Source: a virus
Virus record (IMG/VR): IMGVR_UViG_3300049810_001630
Coordinates: 1 to 50,612 of that record
Reading direction: 5' to 3' (one strand)
DNA length: 50,612 nucleotides
Shown here: positions 36,068 to 45,016 of the stretch, one piece after another
Numbering within the stretch: position 1 is the first letter of the stretch
How the letters are laid out: the number at the start of each line of letters is the position of its first letter
The notes under the pieces: generated by a model
What the model was told of the DNA's origin: nothing
The model's input: only the letters and a program-made list of their open reading frames with translations
Database searches by the model: none
Made by a program: the position numbers and the translations under genes

Positions 36068-36138
36068 TATCCAAATTTATCTTTTGTAATATGCGAATGT
36101 ATATCTCCACTTATATAAGTATAATAATCCCCAAAAGT

Positions 36139-36171
36139 AAAAAAAAATCCCCAACCTTTCGGAAGGGGATT
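36139..36171 (-). terminator. Rho-independent terminator after the 740-residue fibre gene
   Basis: Coding strand AATCCCC/GGGGATT outer arms with an inner CCTT/AAGG hairpin, followed by a run of T (A tract at 36139-36147 on the plus strand). Confidence 0.78.
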
Positions 36172-36195
36172 AATTTATTTTTAAATATATTCTAA

Positions 36196-38418
36196 TTAGA
36201 ACGTACCTCCATCGAGTATGTTACTCGCAACGAATGATGAACCATTCCATTGAATAACATCACCATCAGTAGCAGCTGCTACCGATTCAAGAGATTTATT
36301 TGAATCATAGTAAACGAATGAATTAGCAGTTGCTGAATTAACTCTTAATTCCGCAGTTCCACTAATAGTTACGTTTGTTCCATCATCAGTAATCTTTGCA
36401 TCAACTAACAATCCATTAGAATCAGCCTTAAGAACTGTATTAGAAGTTGGAGAAGCATTTAACCTTGCAAGTTCTTTTTCAGAACCAAGAGCCCCACCTT
36501 TCCAATAGTCATTAGTACCATCCCATAGTAACGAACCACTTACTGTATTTGGTGCAGTTGCATCAGTAACTTGTAAACCAGCAGTAGCTTGTGCTCCACC
36601 AATATTAAGTTCTAAAATGTTATCACCAATAGTAACAGTAGTTGAATCAACAGTTGTGGTTGTACCTAATACTGAAAGGTTACCTGTAATTGTTGCATTT
36701 CCACCAACTGAAAGGTTTTGTTGAATAGATGCAGTTGCGATAGTTACTTCATCAGGTAAACCAACAGTTACAGTTCCACCACTACCTAAAGTTACCGAAC
36801 CTCCACTTACTTCGATTTCATTATTAGTACCTTGAACAGTTAATCCAGTATTACCTTCTACAGCAGAGTTTGCAGATGAACCATAATCTACGGATAATGC
36901 TGTTCCAGCACCACCAGATAAACCATCTCCTGCAACAGAAGAGTTTAATTGTGTTTCTGCAATCCCAGCATCTTTAATTCCTACATTACCACTCGATACA
37001 CTAAAGTGTGTTGATGAGAATGAAGCAATACCCTTAGCAGATGTTGAAGAATCTTGAACAGAGTAAGTTACAGTATTATCAGTAACTGCTGATGTAACTC
37101 CCGTTCCACCTGCAAATGATAAATTATTTACTCCTATTTGTACTACATCATTACCAGTAGAACCACTAATACCAAAGTTTAGTGAACCAGATGTTATAGA
37201 TGAACCATCAAAATTAATTTTTGTATGTGAAATAGCGGCTGAAGCGTTAATATCATCATTTACAATTACACCACTTGAGATTGCTGAAGTTCCGTTTGAA
37301 GCGATAGTAATATCACCACTAACATCACCAAATACAGTTGCTGAAGATGATATAATACCACTTCCATCAGTAAATTGAGCAGAACCACTAATTACACCAC
37401 TTGGTAAATTAGCTAATACGTTTGCAGCATCTGTTACATCTGCTGAAGCTTCAATATTATCTAATTTAGTTTTTAAAGTATTCGTAAAATCATTTGCTGT
37501 TTGAGATGCTACTACGAAATCCATATTTCCATTAGCATCATCGTAAGTTACTGTAATTCCTGTCTTAGTACCACCTGTTGCAACAAGTGCTCCAGCAAAA
37601 TCTTCTACTTCTTCTTGTGTTAATTCATTATCAGTAGTAGAATATCCTAATGCTGTAATTTGAGCCGAACTACTAATTACAGTATCTAAGTTTAATTTAG
37701 TTTTTACATTTGCATCGAAGTTTGTAATTGAATCAGCATTTACTTGAGCAGATTCACTTACCAATCCACTTGGTAATTGAGATAAAAGTGAACCACTAAG
37801 TACTGCTTCAGCATTTAATTTAGTTTTTACAAGTGCATCCGTATATCCAACTTTACTTGTGTTAGCAGTAATTGCTGATGCTTGACCACCAGTAATAGTT
37901 GTAGTATCACCTGCAAGTGCTGTAGTACTACTCGTACCTAGTTGTAGAGTTGTTACCGAACCACCTAGTGAAACAGCCGAACCATCTATTGTTATACTTG
38001 AATTTGATAATTGTGAGTTTCCTATACCTGTTACTTGAGCTGATTCACTTACCAATCCACTTGGTAACTGAGCTGAAGATGATATAATACCAGTTCCACC
38101 AGTATTTGCAGTTGCTTTAACTTCTACATTTCCACCTTTGTTTAAGATATATAGTTTTTGGTCATCAGTATCATAAAATGGTACACCATCAACTGATGTA
38201 TCATAATTTGCTCCTGTTAGATTAGGTACAGCTGTACCTTGTAATATTTTGTTTGCTGGGGTTACATTCGAACCATCTATTCCTACGAATAATATAGAAT
38301 CTCCGTTAACTGCTGTAATTCCTGATGAACCTGTTACAACAAGTAATTCACCTGCTCGTTTAGTAGCACCAGCTACGGATTCAAGTGAACCTCGTCTATG
38401 TTTAATAATTTGTGCCAT
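36196..38418 (-). CDS. Tail fibre/appendage protein, 740 residues
   Basis: The N-terminus MAQIIKHRRGSLESVAGATKRAGELLVVTGSSGITAVNGDSILFVG is a fibre attachment module. The shaft carries SGSAQ/SESAQ phrases, ITNFDANVKTKL, a QEEVEDFAGALVATGG...DFVVAS block like those in the giant fibre, then TTTVDSTTVTIGDNILELNIGG, which resembles the segment before S74 domains. There is no S74 chaperone: it ends DGDVIQWNGSSFVASNILDGGTF, with the DGG tail phrase shared with the 196-residue protein. It may need another protein to trimerise. A late box lies about 100 bases upstream with a palindrome at the expected start of transcription, and a terminator follows. Confidence 0.78.
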   Translation of the reverse strand: MAQIIKHRRGSLESVAGATKRAGELLVVTGSSGITAVNGDSILFVGIDGSNVTPANKILQGTAVPNLTGANYDTSVDGVPFYDTDDQKLYILNKGGNVEVKATANTGGTGIISSSAQLPSGLVSESAQVTGIGNSQLSNSSITIDGSAVSLGGSVTTLQLGTSSTTALAGDTTTITGGQASAITANTSKVGYTDALVKTKLNAEAVLSGSLLSQLPSGLVSESAQVNADSITNFDANVKTKLNLDTVISSSAQITALGYSTTDNELTQEEVEDFAGALVATGGTKTGITVTYDDANGNMDFVVASQTANDFTNTLKTKLDNIEASADVTDAANVLANLPSGVISGSAQFTDGSGIISSSATVFGDVSGDITIASNGTSAISSGVIVNDDINASAAISHTKINFDGSSITSGSLNFGISGSTGNDVVQIGVNNLSFAGGTGVTSAVTDNTVTYSVQDSSTSAKGIASFSSTHFSVSSGNVGIKDAGIAETQLNSSVAGDGLSGGAGTALSVDYGSSANSAVEGNTGLTVQGTNNEIEVSGGSVTLGSGGTVTVGLPDEVTIATASIQQNLSVGGNATITGNLSVLGTTTTVDSTTVTIGDNILELNIGGAQATAGLQVTDATAPNTVSGSLLWDGTNDYWKGGALGSEKELARLNASPTSNTVLKADSNGLLVDAKITDDGTNVTISGTAELRVNSATANSFVYYDSNKSLESVAAATDGDVIQWNGSSFVASNILDGGTF

Positions 38419-38499
38419 TATTTTTCCTTTTTTTGTTTAAATTAATTAACTAAAAACCTTTATTTGTTCAACAGGACATATGCCTAAGTTTTTAAAATT

Positions 38500-38513
38500 C
38501 TACTATATAGTAG
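38500..38513. promoter_or_regulatory. Perfect 14-base palindrome at the promoter of the 740-residue fibre
   Basis: CTACTATATAGTAG, starting 7 bases downstream of a TATTTATA box, where transcription would begin. It could be an operator or a 5'-end RNA hairpin. The leader is about 100 bases, the longest of the late units here. Confidence 0.4.
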
Positions 38514-38520
38514 TTACCTT

Positions 38521-38528
38521 TATAAATA
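38521..38528 (-). promoter_or_regulatory. Late-type promoter box TATTTATA with long leader
   Basis: AATATTTATAAAGG on the coding strand, in the gap after the 196-residue gene and 102 bases before the ATG at 38418. Confidence 0.48.
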
Positions 38529-38548
38529 TTAAAATGTTTTGGAAGTGA

Positions 38549-39139
38549 TTAAATAACCCCACCATCTATTGTTATTTTTTGTACGGCCTCTATAAAATGA
38601 GTAGAACCAGTACTTACATTAATACCACTTGAGTTTAAAAGAATACCATTACCTGCAGTTAGTTCAAGTACAACGTTTCCACTTGAAGCTCCACCAGTAA
38701 TACCTTCATCAGATGTAAATACAGCGGTGATATCACCACCTCCACCTCCACCTCCACCTCCTTCGAGAGAAGATAAATCTATTGATTGAGATACTCTTGT
38801 TGAACCATCTATATCTTGGCCAAATAAGGTTAAAGCACTTGTTGAAGAATTAAATGATGCAGATACAAATGAACCACTATCAAAGGAAAACTGAGAGAAT
38901 GATACTGAATCATTAAATGTAGTAGGTGGATTTGCAAGAGTTACATTTGCCTTGTATAATGAACCACTATCCTTTACATAAACTAATTGTCCATCGGAGA
39001 AATAATTTACAGATTTTGCATTTAATTCTGTTGAGGTGTAAACCGCAAAGGCTCCCTTAATAGGGTCTATATCCATTAAAACTATATTACCACTAACTCC
39101 AGCTGGTGATAACTCTAATTTCGAATTATACGATGGCAT
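38549..39139 (-). CDS. Short fibre/appendage protein with poly-Gly hinge, 196 residues
   Basis: The N-terminal half (MPSYNSKLELSPAGVSGNIVLMDIDPIKGAFAVYTSTEL...YFSDGQLVYVKDSGSLYKANV) looks like a compact beta attachment domain. A run of nine Gly (residues about 130-139) follows, then a fibre shaft segment (DITAVFTSDEGITGGASSGNVVLELTAGNG) that matches phrases of the S74 fibres, ending IDGGVI. The poly-Gly is encoded by a hexanucleotide repeat. It may be a connector or short fibre. It has its own late box and AAGGAG ribosome binding site. Confidence 0.72.
   Translation of the reverse strand: MPSYNSKLELSPAGVSGNIVLMDIDPIKGAFAVYTSTELNAKSVNYFSDGQLVYVKDSGSLYKANVTLANPPTTFNDSVSFSQFSFDSGSFVSASFNSSTSALTLFGQDIDGSTRVSQSIDLSSLEGGGGGGGGGDITAVFTSDEGITGGASSGNVVLELTAGNGILLNSSGINVSTGSTHFIEAVQKITIDGGVI
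38736..38761. repeat. Hexanucleotide repeat encoding poly-Gly
   Basis: Four and a third copies of CCACCT on the plus strand, encoding the glycine run of the 196-residue protein. Copy-number change in whole units would alter hinge length in frame. A similar Gly-coding tract lies at 43757-43780. Confidence 0.75.
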
Positions 39140-39157
39140 TCTTTTCTCCTTTTAATT

Positions 39158-39165
39158 TATAAATA
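39158..39165 (-). promoter_or_regulatory. Late-type promoter box TATTTATA before the 196-residue gene
   Basis: GTATATTTATAAA on the coding strand, 18 bases before the ATG at 39139, with AAGGAG between. Confidence 0.55.
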
Positions 39166-39178
39166 TACATTTTCATTA

Positions 39179-42100
39179 TTATACTCCTCCACTTCCACTT
39201 GATGGACTCAATCCTAAGTTAATACTTGTTGAACTTGCAAATTGGTTTCTTGCACCCACCATAAACCATTTTGTATAACCTACATGAGATGTTGCTAATG
39301 TCATCTGATTTATTTCTGATGCTTCTATTGTGTTTGTTCCATCAATAGTCGTTCCATCACCACCCACTTCTAAGGTATATCTTCCTACTGTATTATCTCC
39401 ATATTCAGCGGTTGTACTTGTTGGAATTCCACTCATATCTGAACCACTTGGGAATAAAATCACAAAGTGTTTAGTTGAATTTCTTGATATAGTTCCACTA
39501 CTTCCCATACTTCTCAATACATCATGTAAATTTGAACCACTTGCTTCTGCTAATTTAGTTGCAGTTTGTGTACTTCCATATGGATAAGTAAATGTAGAAT
39601 CACCCAATATATCATCATTTATAACTGCATCTACAAATCCAATATTTGAATATGGAGTTGCTATTGGTGGAGTTGAACTATCTTCTGATGAGATACCAAC
39701 TGCAGTGTTATAAGTTGAGTTACTAAACCCAACATCATATAAATAAACTTTTCCATTATCAGCAGAAGTATCAACTGTAAAACTTCTACTATTGTATTCT
39801 CTACTCTTACCAAAATTATCAGTTACTTTAACATTATAGTTGTAAGTTGCTGCTGATAAGTTTGTTGAAGCTTGAATACCTACTGATGATGAATTTGCGT
39901 TTGTGTAAAATAATTGTAGTGAACTTGCATCTGTACCAGTCAACGAAGCTGAGAATGGAGTATCTGATTCAACATCAGAAATACTCATACTAACCATTGT
40001 AGTACCCGTTGTTGCTAAATCTGTTTCAAAGTTTGAAGTTTGATTTGTAAATGTAGCAGTTGGTGCTTGATTAGCAAATACGTTTACTGTTACAGTTCCA
40101 CTTCCAGCGTTACCATATTGGTCTTGGAATCCAATTGTTGAAACAATATCATCACCACTACCAGTAGTTGAACCACTAATATCTAAAGCTAATGATAATT
40201 GTCCACTTGTATTAATTGATATTGCTGGGTTTGATGAAGTCCATGATGAACCTTGTACTGCTTGTGAACCATAGTTTGGTGAATACGATACACTCATTTG
40301 TGATTGGTTACCTGAACCAAATCCACTAGCATCTCTAATTGATTCTCCATTTTCTCCTGATTCTATAATATAAGAAGTTGTATCTCCTCCAAGTGTACCA
40401 CCATCAGGTGTTGCAATTGCAATTGTTTGATTACTATATGTTGTTGATTTATTGTAGTTATCAGTAACTTTAAGATTGTAAGTTAATGTACCTGCTGATA
40501 AATCTTCATTTGCTCTTATATAAACAGAAGATGAATTAGAGTTTTGGTAATCTAAATTAAGTTTAGATGCATCTGTTCCACTTAATGAAGCGGAATATGG
40601 TGTATCTGATTCTGTATCAGAAATTCCTACAAGAACTAAGTTTGTATTTGCTGTTGCTAAATTAGCATTTAAGTTTGATGTTTGGTTTGTAAATGTTGCA
40701 GTTGGTGCATCATTCTCAATAACATTTACAGTTAACGAATCGGTAGTTGTTGTACCAAATCCATTTGTAAATGTAATTGTTGAATCTATTGTATCACCAC
40801 TCTGAGTTACTGAACCACTTAAGTTTACATTCAATGATAAACTACCATTTGAGTTTATTGATATTGCTGAGTTAGATGAACCCCATGTACCACTTTGGTT
40901 TGAACCATAATCAGCTTGAGTTGAACCATAATCTGTTGTTTTTATAGTTGTACCACTTAATTCAGATTCTTTGATATAAGGCCCCGCTGACCAGTTATCT
41001 GTTATGGTTGCTGCTGTATCATCTGAAATAGGTATGGTTACTATAGCAACACTTGAAATTGTTGAATTAAAGTTATCTCTTACTTGAACTCTATATTGAT
41101 ATTCATTTATTAAATCAGAATTTATTACAACACCAGTTTTTCTTGTCACATTACCACTCGAATCCATTTGGAAAGGATTTTCGTGTGGGTCTGTTAATTG
41201 TGAAGTCCCACCATATGAACCACTTGCTACATTACTATTATCTAATTCTAATTTATGTAAATCAAATGTTACAAATGAAATACTATCACCTTCGTTATCT
41301 GTTGCTGATATCGAACCAACAGATGCTCCATTTGAACTATTTTCATTTATAGATGATAGAGTTTGATTTGAAAGAGTTGGTACTAAGTTATCAGTTACAT
41401 TTATTGTAATTGGTAAAAATGTTCTCGAATCAGAATCTTCACCACTTTCATAATGTTCATCTGAAGCAGTTATACTAAATGTATATTGTGTTTGTGATTC
41501 ATAATCTAATGAACTTGTATTTTGTCTAATATCAACATAAGTTGAATATTTTGTAATATCGAAATGGTCATTATCAATTGATGAAGAAGTGATAGTGATT
41601 GTATCACCTTCTGCATCTGTAAAGAATACTCTTTTTACTAAAGTATTATTTGTAGAGTTTTCATTTAAGTTAGATGTTACAGAAGTAATAACATTTCCAC
41701 CAGTTGAACCTTCTCTAAATTTAGGAGATTCGTTTGGTGTTACAAAGATTGTAATATCTTTTTCAATTGTAGCGTTGAAAGTATCAGTTGCAGTTGCAGT
41801 AAATGTATGACCATGTACTCCACCAACTAAATCTGTATTAAACGATGATGATTCTGCTAATGCATTTAAAGTTAATACACCATTAGATGCCACTCTAACT
41901 AAATCATCGGAGTATGATGAAGCAGTTCCAAAAGTTAATGATTGTCCTTCGGGGTCTGTTCCTGCAATTGTTACGATTGTTGAACCATTTGAAGTATATT
42001 CTTCTATTGTTTGATTACCAGTTGTTATTGTTGGGGTAGTATTTGGGAAAAATACTTTAGTTATAAAATCTTCAACTGAACCACTTGTACCAAAGTTATT

Positions 42101-44323
42101 ATTATAAACACCACTTGGTAAATCTGTATTCGATACTACTCTATTTCCATTATATGTTAATTGAGCTGAACTACTTACAATTCCACTACCATCAGTAACT
42201 TGAGATGAACCACTAATTACGCTAGTTCCATCAAGTGTTCTCAATACTGAACCACTAATTACTCCACTACCATCTAAGTTTCTTAATACAGAACCACTAA
42301 CTACACCTGTTCCATCTAAGTTTCTTAATACACTTCCACTAATTACACCAGTCCCATCTAAAGTTGTGAGTACAGAACCACTAACTATGTTAGTTCCATC
42401 CGTTGAGAATGATTCTGATATAAATCCTAGTGCAGTAATTTGAGATGAACCACTAATTACATCAGTTCCACCTAAAGTTGTGAGTACACTTCCACTAACT
42501 ATATTACTACCATCAGTAACTTGTGCTGAACTAGATACTAACCCACTTGGTACATTTGTTAGTTGAGTAAAATCACTTGTTCCACCACCACTACCAAATC
42601 CACTTGAAGCGGCTGAAGCTGAAATATAAGAATCAGTAATTATTGAGGTTATCTGTGTTGAACCACTTACTACTCCTGCTGGTAAACCCGTTGATATATC
42701 AGTTGATATTACCCAATATCCATCATAATAGATATAAAGATTGCCATCATTAGATTTCCACCATAAATCTCCTTGTGATGGAGAACTAGGTGCTGAATCA
42801 GAAACAGTTACACTTGCACTACCACCACTTGCTGAAGAAGATATTTCAAAATTATCTCCAACTTGGTTTATTGTAATGTTTGTACCTGCAACTAATGAAC
42901 CACTAAATATACCTGTTTCATCAAATGTTCTAATTACAGAACCACTAACTATATCAGTACCATCAAATGTTCTAATAACAGAACCACTAACTACATTAGT
43001 TCCATCTAAGTTTCTTAATACACTTCCACTAACTATATCAGTACCATCAAATGTTCTAATAACAGAACCACTAACTATACTACTACCATCTGTTATTTGA
43101 GATGAACCACTAATTGTTCCACTTGGTAAAGAACCAATAACTTGTGCAGAACCACTAATTGTTCCTGCTGGTACTGAACCTCCTCCTCCACTTGGTAATG
43201 TAATTGTATTACCAGTTGATATTGTTAATTGGTCTCCATCAATAGAAAGTGTTTGAGAATCTGTTTCAGATGTTAAATAAGAACCGGTTGCTGCTTCTAT
43301 ACTAGATAATCTACTATCAGTTGATGATGTATATGAATTTAATGAGGTTATATTAGTTTTAGAACCACTTAAAACGTTAGTTCCATCTAAAGTTCTTAAT
43401 ACTGAACCACTAACTACACCAGTTCCATCTAAAGTTCTTAATACTGAACCACTAATTACGTTAGTTCCATCTAAATTTCGTAATACCGAACCACTTATTA
43501 CACCAGTTCCATCAAGTGTTCTTAAAACACTTCCACTAACTACATTAGTTCCATCTAAAGTTGTGATTACTGAACCACTAACTACACCAGTTCCATCGAG
43601 TGTTCTTAATACCGAACCACTAACGATTCCACTTGGTTTATTTGTAAGATTTGAGTAATCTAATGAACCTACGAATGAAGTTGCAGTAATAGAACCAGTT
43701 ACATCTAAATCTGCACTTACTTTATACTTACCATCTTCAGTAGTCCATATAGAAGAACCTCCACCTCCACCACCTCCTCCGAGGGATGATAGGTCAATAG
43801 TATTTCCTTCTGATATGGTTAATTCTTTAGAAGCTTGATTAAATGTAAGAGTTTGGTCATCTGTATCGGTGATATTTCCGATTGATGTAGCAATTGATGA
43901 ACTAAACGCAGAGAATCCACTTGTTTGAGTTATGGAAACTTGAGAAGAACCACTAACATTTCCACTTGGTAAATAATTTAATATTGAGCCACTTAAAACA
44001 CTAGTTCCATCCAAATTCCTTAACACAGAACCACTAATTACACCTGTTCCGTCTAAAGTTCTTAGTACAGAACCACTTACGATATTACTACCATCTGTAA
44101 TTTGTGTTGAACCACTTATTATAGTTGGTAATGATACGAGTGAACTAAATGGTATATTAGTAAGTGAGTTTCCATCTCCTTGAAATGAACCAGTAAATGA
44201 ACCACTAACACCAGATGCTTCAGATAGGTTAACTAACCCACCACCTGCTACTGTAAAATCTCCTTCGATTACCGATGCAGTTACTACACCTTGTATCTGT
44301 TTACTTTGAATTAATGTTGCCAT
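39179..44323 (-). CDS. Large fibre/adhesin with 14-residue repeats and cadherin-like domains, 1714 residues
   Basis: N-terminus MATLIQSKQIQGVVTASVIEGDFTVAGGG, then SFQGDGNSLTNI. Roughly residues 60-720 are dominated by a 14-residue repeat, SGSVLRTLDGTGVV and variants, interrupted by a poly-Gly hinge and beta modules. From about residue 740 on there are tandem cadherin-like/Ig-like domains with typical phrases: NQTIEEYTSNGS...IAGTDPEGQSLTF, NSPLNENSTNNTLV-type turns, DAEGDTITI, NEAPTATFTNQT-like strands repeated twice (TATFTNQTSN). The last domain ends YTKWFMVGARNQFASSTSINLGLSPSSGSGGV. Such domains bind sugars or host surface proteins. No S74 chaperone. It begins one base after a small neck-cluster gene. 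Confidence 0.8.
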   Translation of the reverse strand: MATLIQSKQIQGVVTASVIEGDFTVAGGGLVNLSEASGVSGSFTGSFQGDGNSLTNIPFSSLVSLPTIISGSTQITDGSNIVSGSVLRTLDGTGVISGSVLRNLDGTSVLSGSILNYLPSGNVSGSSQVSITQTSGFSAFSSSIATSIGNITDTDDQTLTFNQASKELTISEGNTIDLSSLGGGGGGGGSSIWTTEDGKYKVSADLDVTGSITATSFVGSLDYSNLTNKPSGIVSGSVLRTLDGTGVVSGSVITTLDGTNVVSGSVLRTLDGTGVISGSVLRNLDGTNVISGSVLRTLDGTGVVSGSVLRTLDGTNVLSGSKTNITSLNSYTSSTDSRLSSIEAATGSYLTSETDSQTLSIDGDQLTISTGNTITLPSGGGGSVPAGTISGSAQVIGSLPSGTISGSSQITDGSSIVSGSVIRTFDGTDIVSGSVLRNLDGTNVVSGSVIRTFDGTDIVSGSVIRTFDETGIFSGSLVAGTNITINQVGDNFEISSSASGGSASVTVSDSAPSSPSQGDLWWKSNDGNLYIYYDGYWVISTDISTGLPAGVVSGSTQITSIITDSYISASAASSGFGSGGGTSDFTQLTNVPSGLVSSSAQVTDGSNIVSGSVLTTLGGTDVISGSSQITALGFISESFSTDGTNIVSGSVLTTLDGTGVISGSVLRNLDGTGVVSGSVLRNLDGSGVISGSVLRTLDGTSVISGSSQVTDGSGIVSSSAQLTYNGNRVVSNTDLPSGVYNNNFGTSGSVEDFITKVFFPNTTPTITTGNQTIEEYTSNGSTIVTIAGTDPEGQSLTFGTASSYSDDLVRVASNGVLTLNALAESSSFNTDLVGGVHGHTFTATATDTFNATIEKDITIFVTPNESPKFREGSTGGNVITSVTSNLNENSTNNTLVKRVFFTDAEGDTITITSSSIDNDHFDITKYSTYVDIRQNTSSLDYESQTQYTFSITASDEHYESGEDSDSRTFLPITINVTDNLVPTLSNQTLSSINENSSNGASVGSISATDNEGDSISFVTFDLHKLELDNSNVASGSYGGTSQLTDPHENPFQMDSSGNVTRKTGVVINSDLINEYQYRVQVRDNFNSTISSVAIVTIPISDDTAATITDNWSAGPYIKESELSGTTIKTTDYGSTQADYGSNQSGTWGSSNSAISINSNGSLSLNVNLSGSVTQSGDTIDSTITFTNGFGTTTTDSLTVNVIENDAPTATFTNQTSNLNANLATANTNLVLVGISDTESDTPYSASLSGTDASKLNLDYQNSNSSSVYIRANEDLSAGTLTYNLKVTDNYNKSTTYSNQTIAIATPDGGTLGGDTTSYIIESGENGESIRDASGFGSGNQSQMSVSYSPNYGSQAVQGSSWTSSNPAISINTSGQLSLALDISGSTTGSGDDIVSTIGFQDQYGNAGSGTVTVNVFANQAPTATFTNQTSNFETDLATTGTTMVSMSISDVESDTPFSASLTGTDASSLQLFYTNANSSSVGIQASTNLSAATYNYNVKVTDNFGKSREYNSRSFTVDTSADNGKVYLYDVGFSNSTYNTAVGISSEDSSTPPIATPYSNIGFVDAVINDDILGDSTFTYPYGSTQTATKLAEASGSNLHDVLRSMGSSGTISRNSTKHFVILFPSGSDMSGIPTSTTAEYGDNTVGRYTLEVGGDGTTIDGTNTIEASEINQMTLATSHVGYTKWFMVGARNQFASSTSINLGLSPSSGSGGV
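42219..42400 (-). repeat. 42-base tandem repeats (14-residue unit), block 1
   Basis: About four consecutive 42-base units encoding SGSVLRNLDGTGVV-type repeats in the 1714-residue adhesin. Confidence 0.75.
43365..43634 (-). repeat. 42-base tandem repeats (14-residue unit), block 2
   Basis: About six consecutive 42-base units encoding SGSVLRTLDGT-type repeats, the longest unbroken run. Further copies are at about 42900-43090 and 43985-44110. Substitutions are mostly at third codon positions and at two variable residues. Confidence 0.8.
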
Positions 44324-44324
44324 A

Positions 44325-44690
44325 TTATCTGCTCACTATCTTTCCTTTTACTGAGAAATCTGTATATACAACTAGCTCTGGTGCTAATGTAATATTTTCA
44401 GTAAAATTAATTACTATATCTGTTTCATTTTGTGTAACTGAGTAACTACTTGATGGTTTTTTAATTCCAGTCAAATAAACATCAACATAATCTGCTGATG
44501 AATCTACTTTTATCTCTTCAAAAACAAATCTTTTATTAGAAAGAGTAACGGTAAATAAATTACCACTCAAACTAATAGAATCTGGAATGTGGGTAAAAAT
44601 AGATGTATCACTTATTACCTCGTTTACCAATTCTCTAAATCTTTGTTTATCATCAAAGGGAGTTACAATATTTGGTTTCTTTTTACTCAT
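44325..44690 (-). CDS. Small beta-rich virion-type protein, 121 residues
   Basis: After a basic helical start (MSKKKPNIVTPFDDKQRFRELVNEVI) it is strand-rich and contains DVYLTGIKKPSSSYSVTQNETDIVINF. This matches a motif in the next two upstream-transcribed genes (V.I/L.G......Y.......I.F.F), a beta module common in phage structural proteins. It overlaps the upstream gene by 4 bases and ends one base before the large adhesin starts, so it may be a connector for appendages. Function unproven. Confidence 0.62.
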   Translation of the reverse strand: MSKKKPNIVTPFDDKQRFRELVNEVISDTSIFTHIPDSISLSGNLFTVTLSNKRFVFEEIKVDSSADYVDVYLTGIKKPSSSYSVTQNETDIVINFTENITLAPELVVYTDFSVKGKIVSR

Positions 44691-45016
44691 ACTGATTCAA
44701 TATCTCCTTCAACTTTAATATCATCATCACTTTCCAAATTAAATGGAAAATTTTCTTTTATAAATTTAACTAAAAAGTCATTATCTTTCTGCTCACTTAT
44801 ATAATCTCGTTCCAATATAAACTGACCATTTATAAATATATCAAACCTTGAGTGTTCTTTCCTATTTTTGTGTAATTTTATATTTAAATCTTTCATTTTT
44901 ACATTAGGGACTTTCCATATAAAATATTTTGGATGACGAGAATTAACTTCTTCAAGTTTAAATTCATTAAACTCGTGTACTTGTTCTAATATTTTTTTTA
45001 AATCCTTGATAGCCAT
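44687..45016 (-). CDS. Small virion-type protein, 109 residues
   Basis: A helical start (MAIKDLKKILEQVHEFNEFKLEEVN) then beta strands with FDIFINGQFILERDYISEQKDNDFLVKF, the same INGxxxxxxxY module as in its neighbours. It overlaps the gp15-like gene by one base and the 121-residue gene by 4 bases. Unrecognised beyond this. Confidence 0.62.
   Translation of the reverse strand: MAIKDLKKILEQVHEFNEFKLEEVNSRHPKYFIWKVPNVKMKDLNIKLHKNRKEHSRFDIFINGQFILERDYISEQKDNDFLVKFIKENFPFNLESDDDIKVEGDIESV

Noticed and set aside
42219-44110. CRISPR array from regularly spaced repeats
   Set aside because: The repeats are contiguous, in frame and code a 14-residue motif within one large ORF; there are no unique spacers and no cas genes.
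23159-44323. Diversity-generating retroelement acting on the fibres (suggested by tropism-determinant-like N-termini)
   Set aside because: No reverse transcriptase and no template/variable repeat pair with adenine-specific changes was found in the window.
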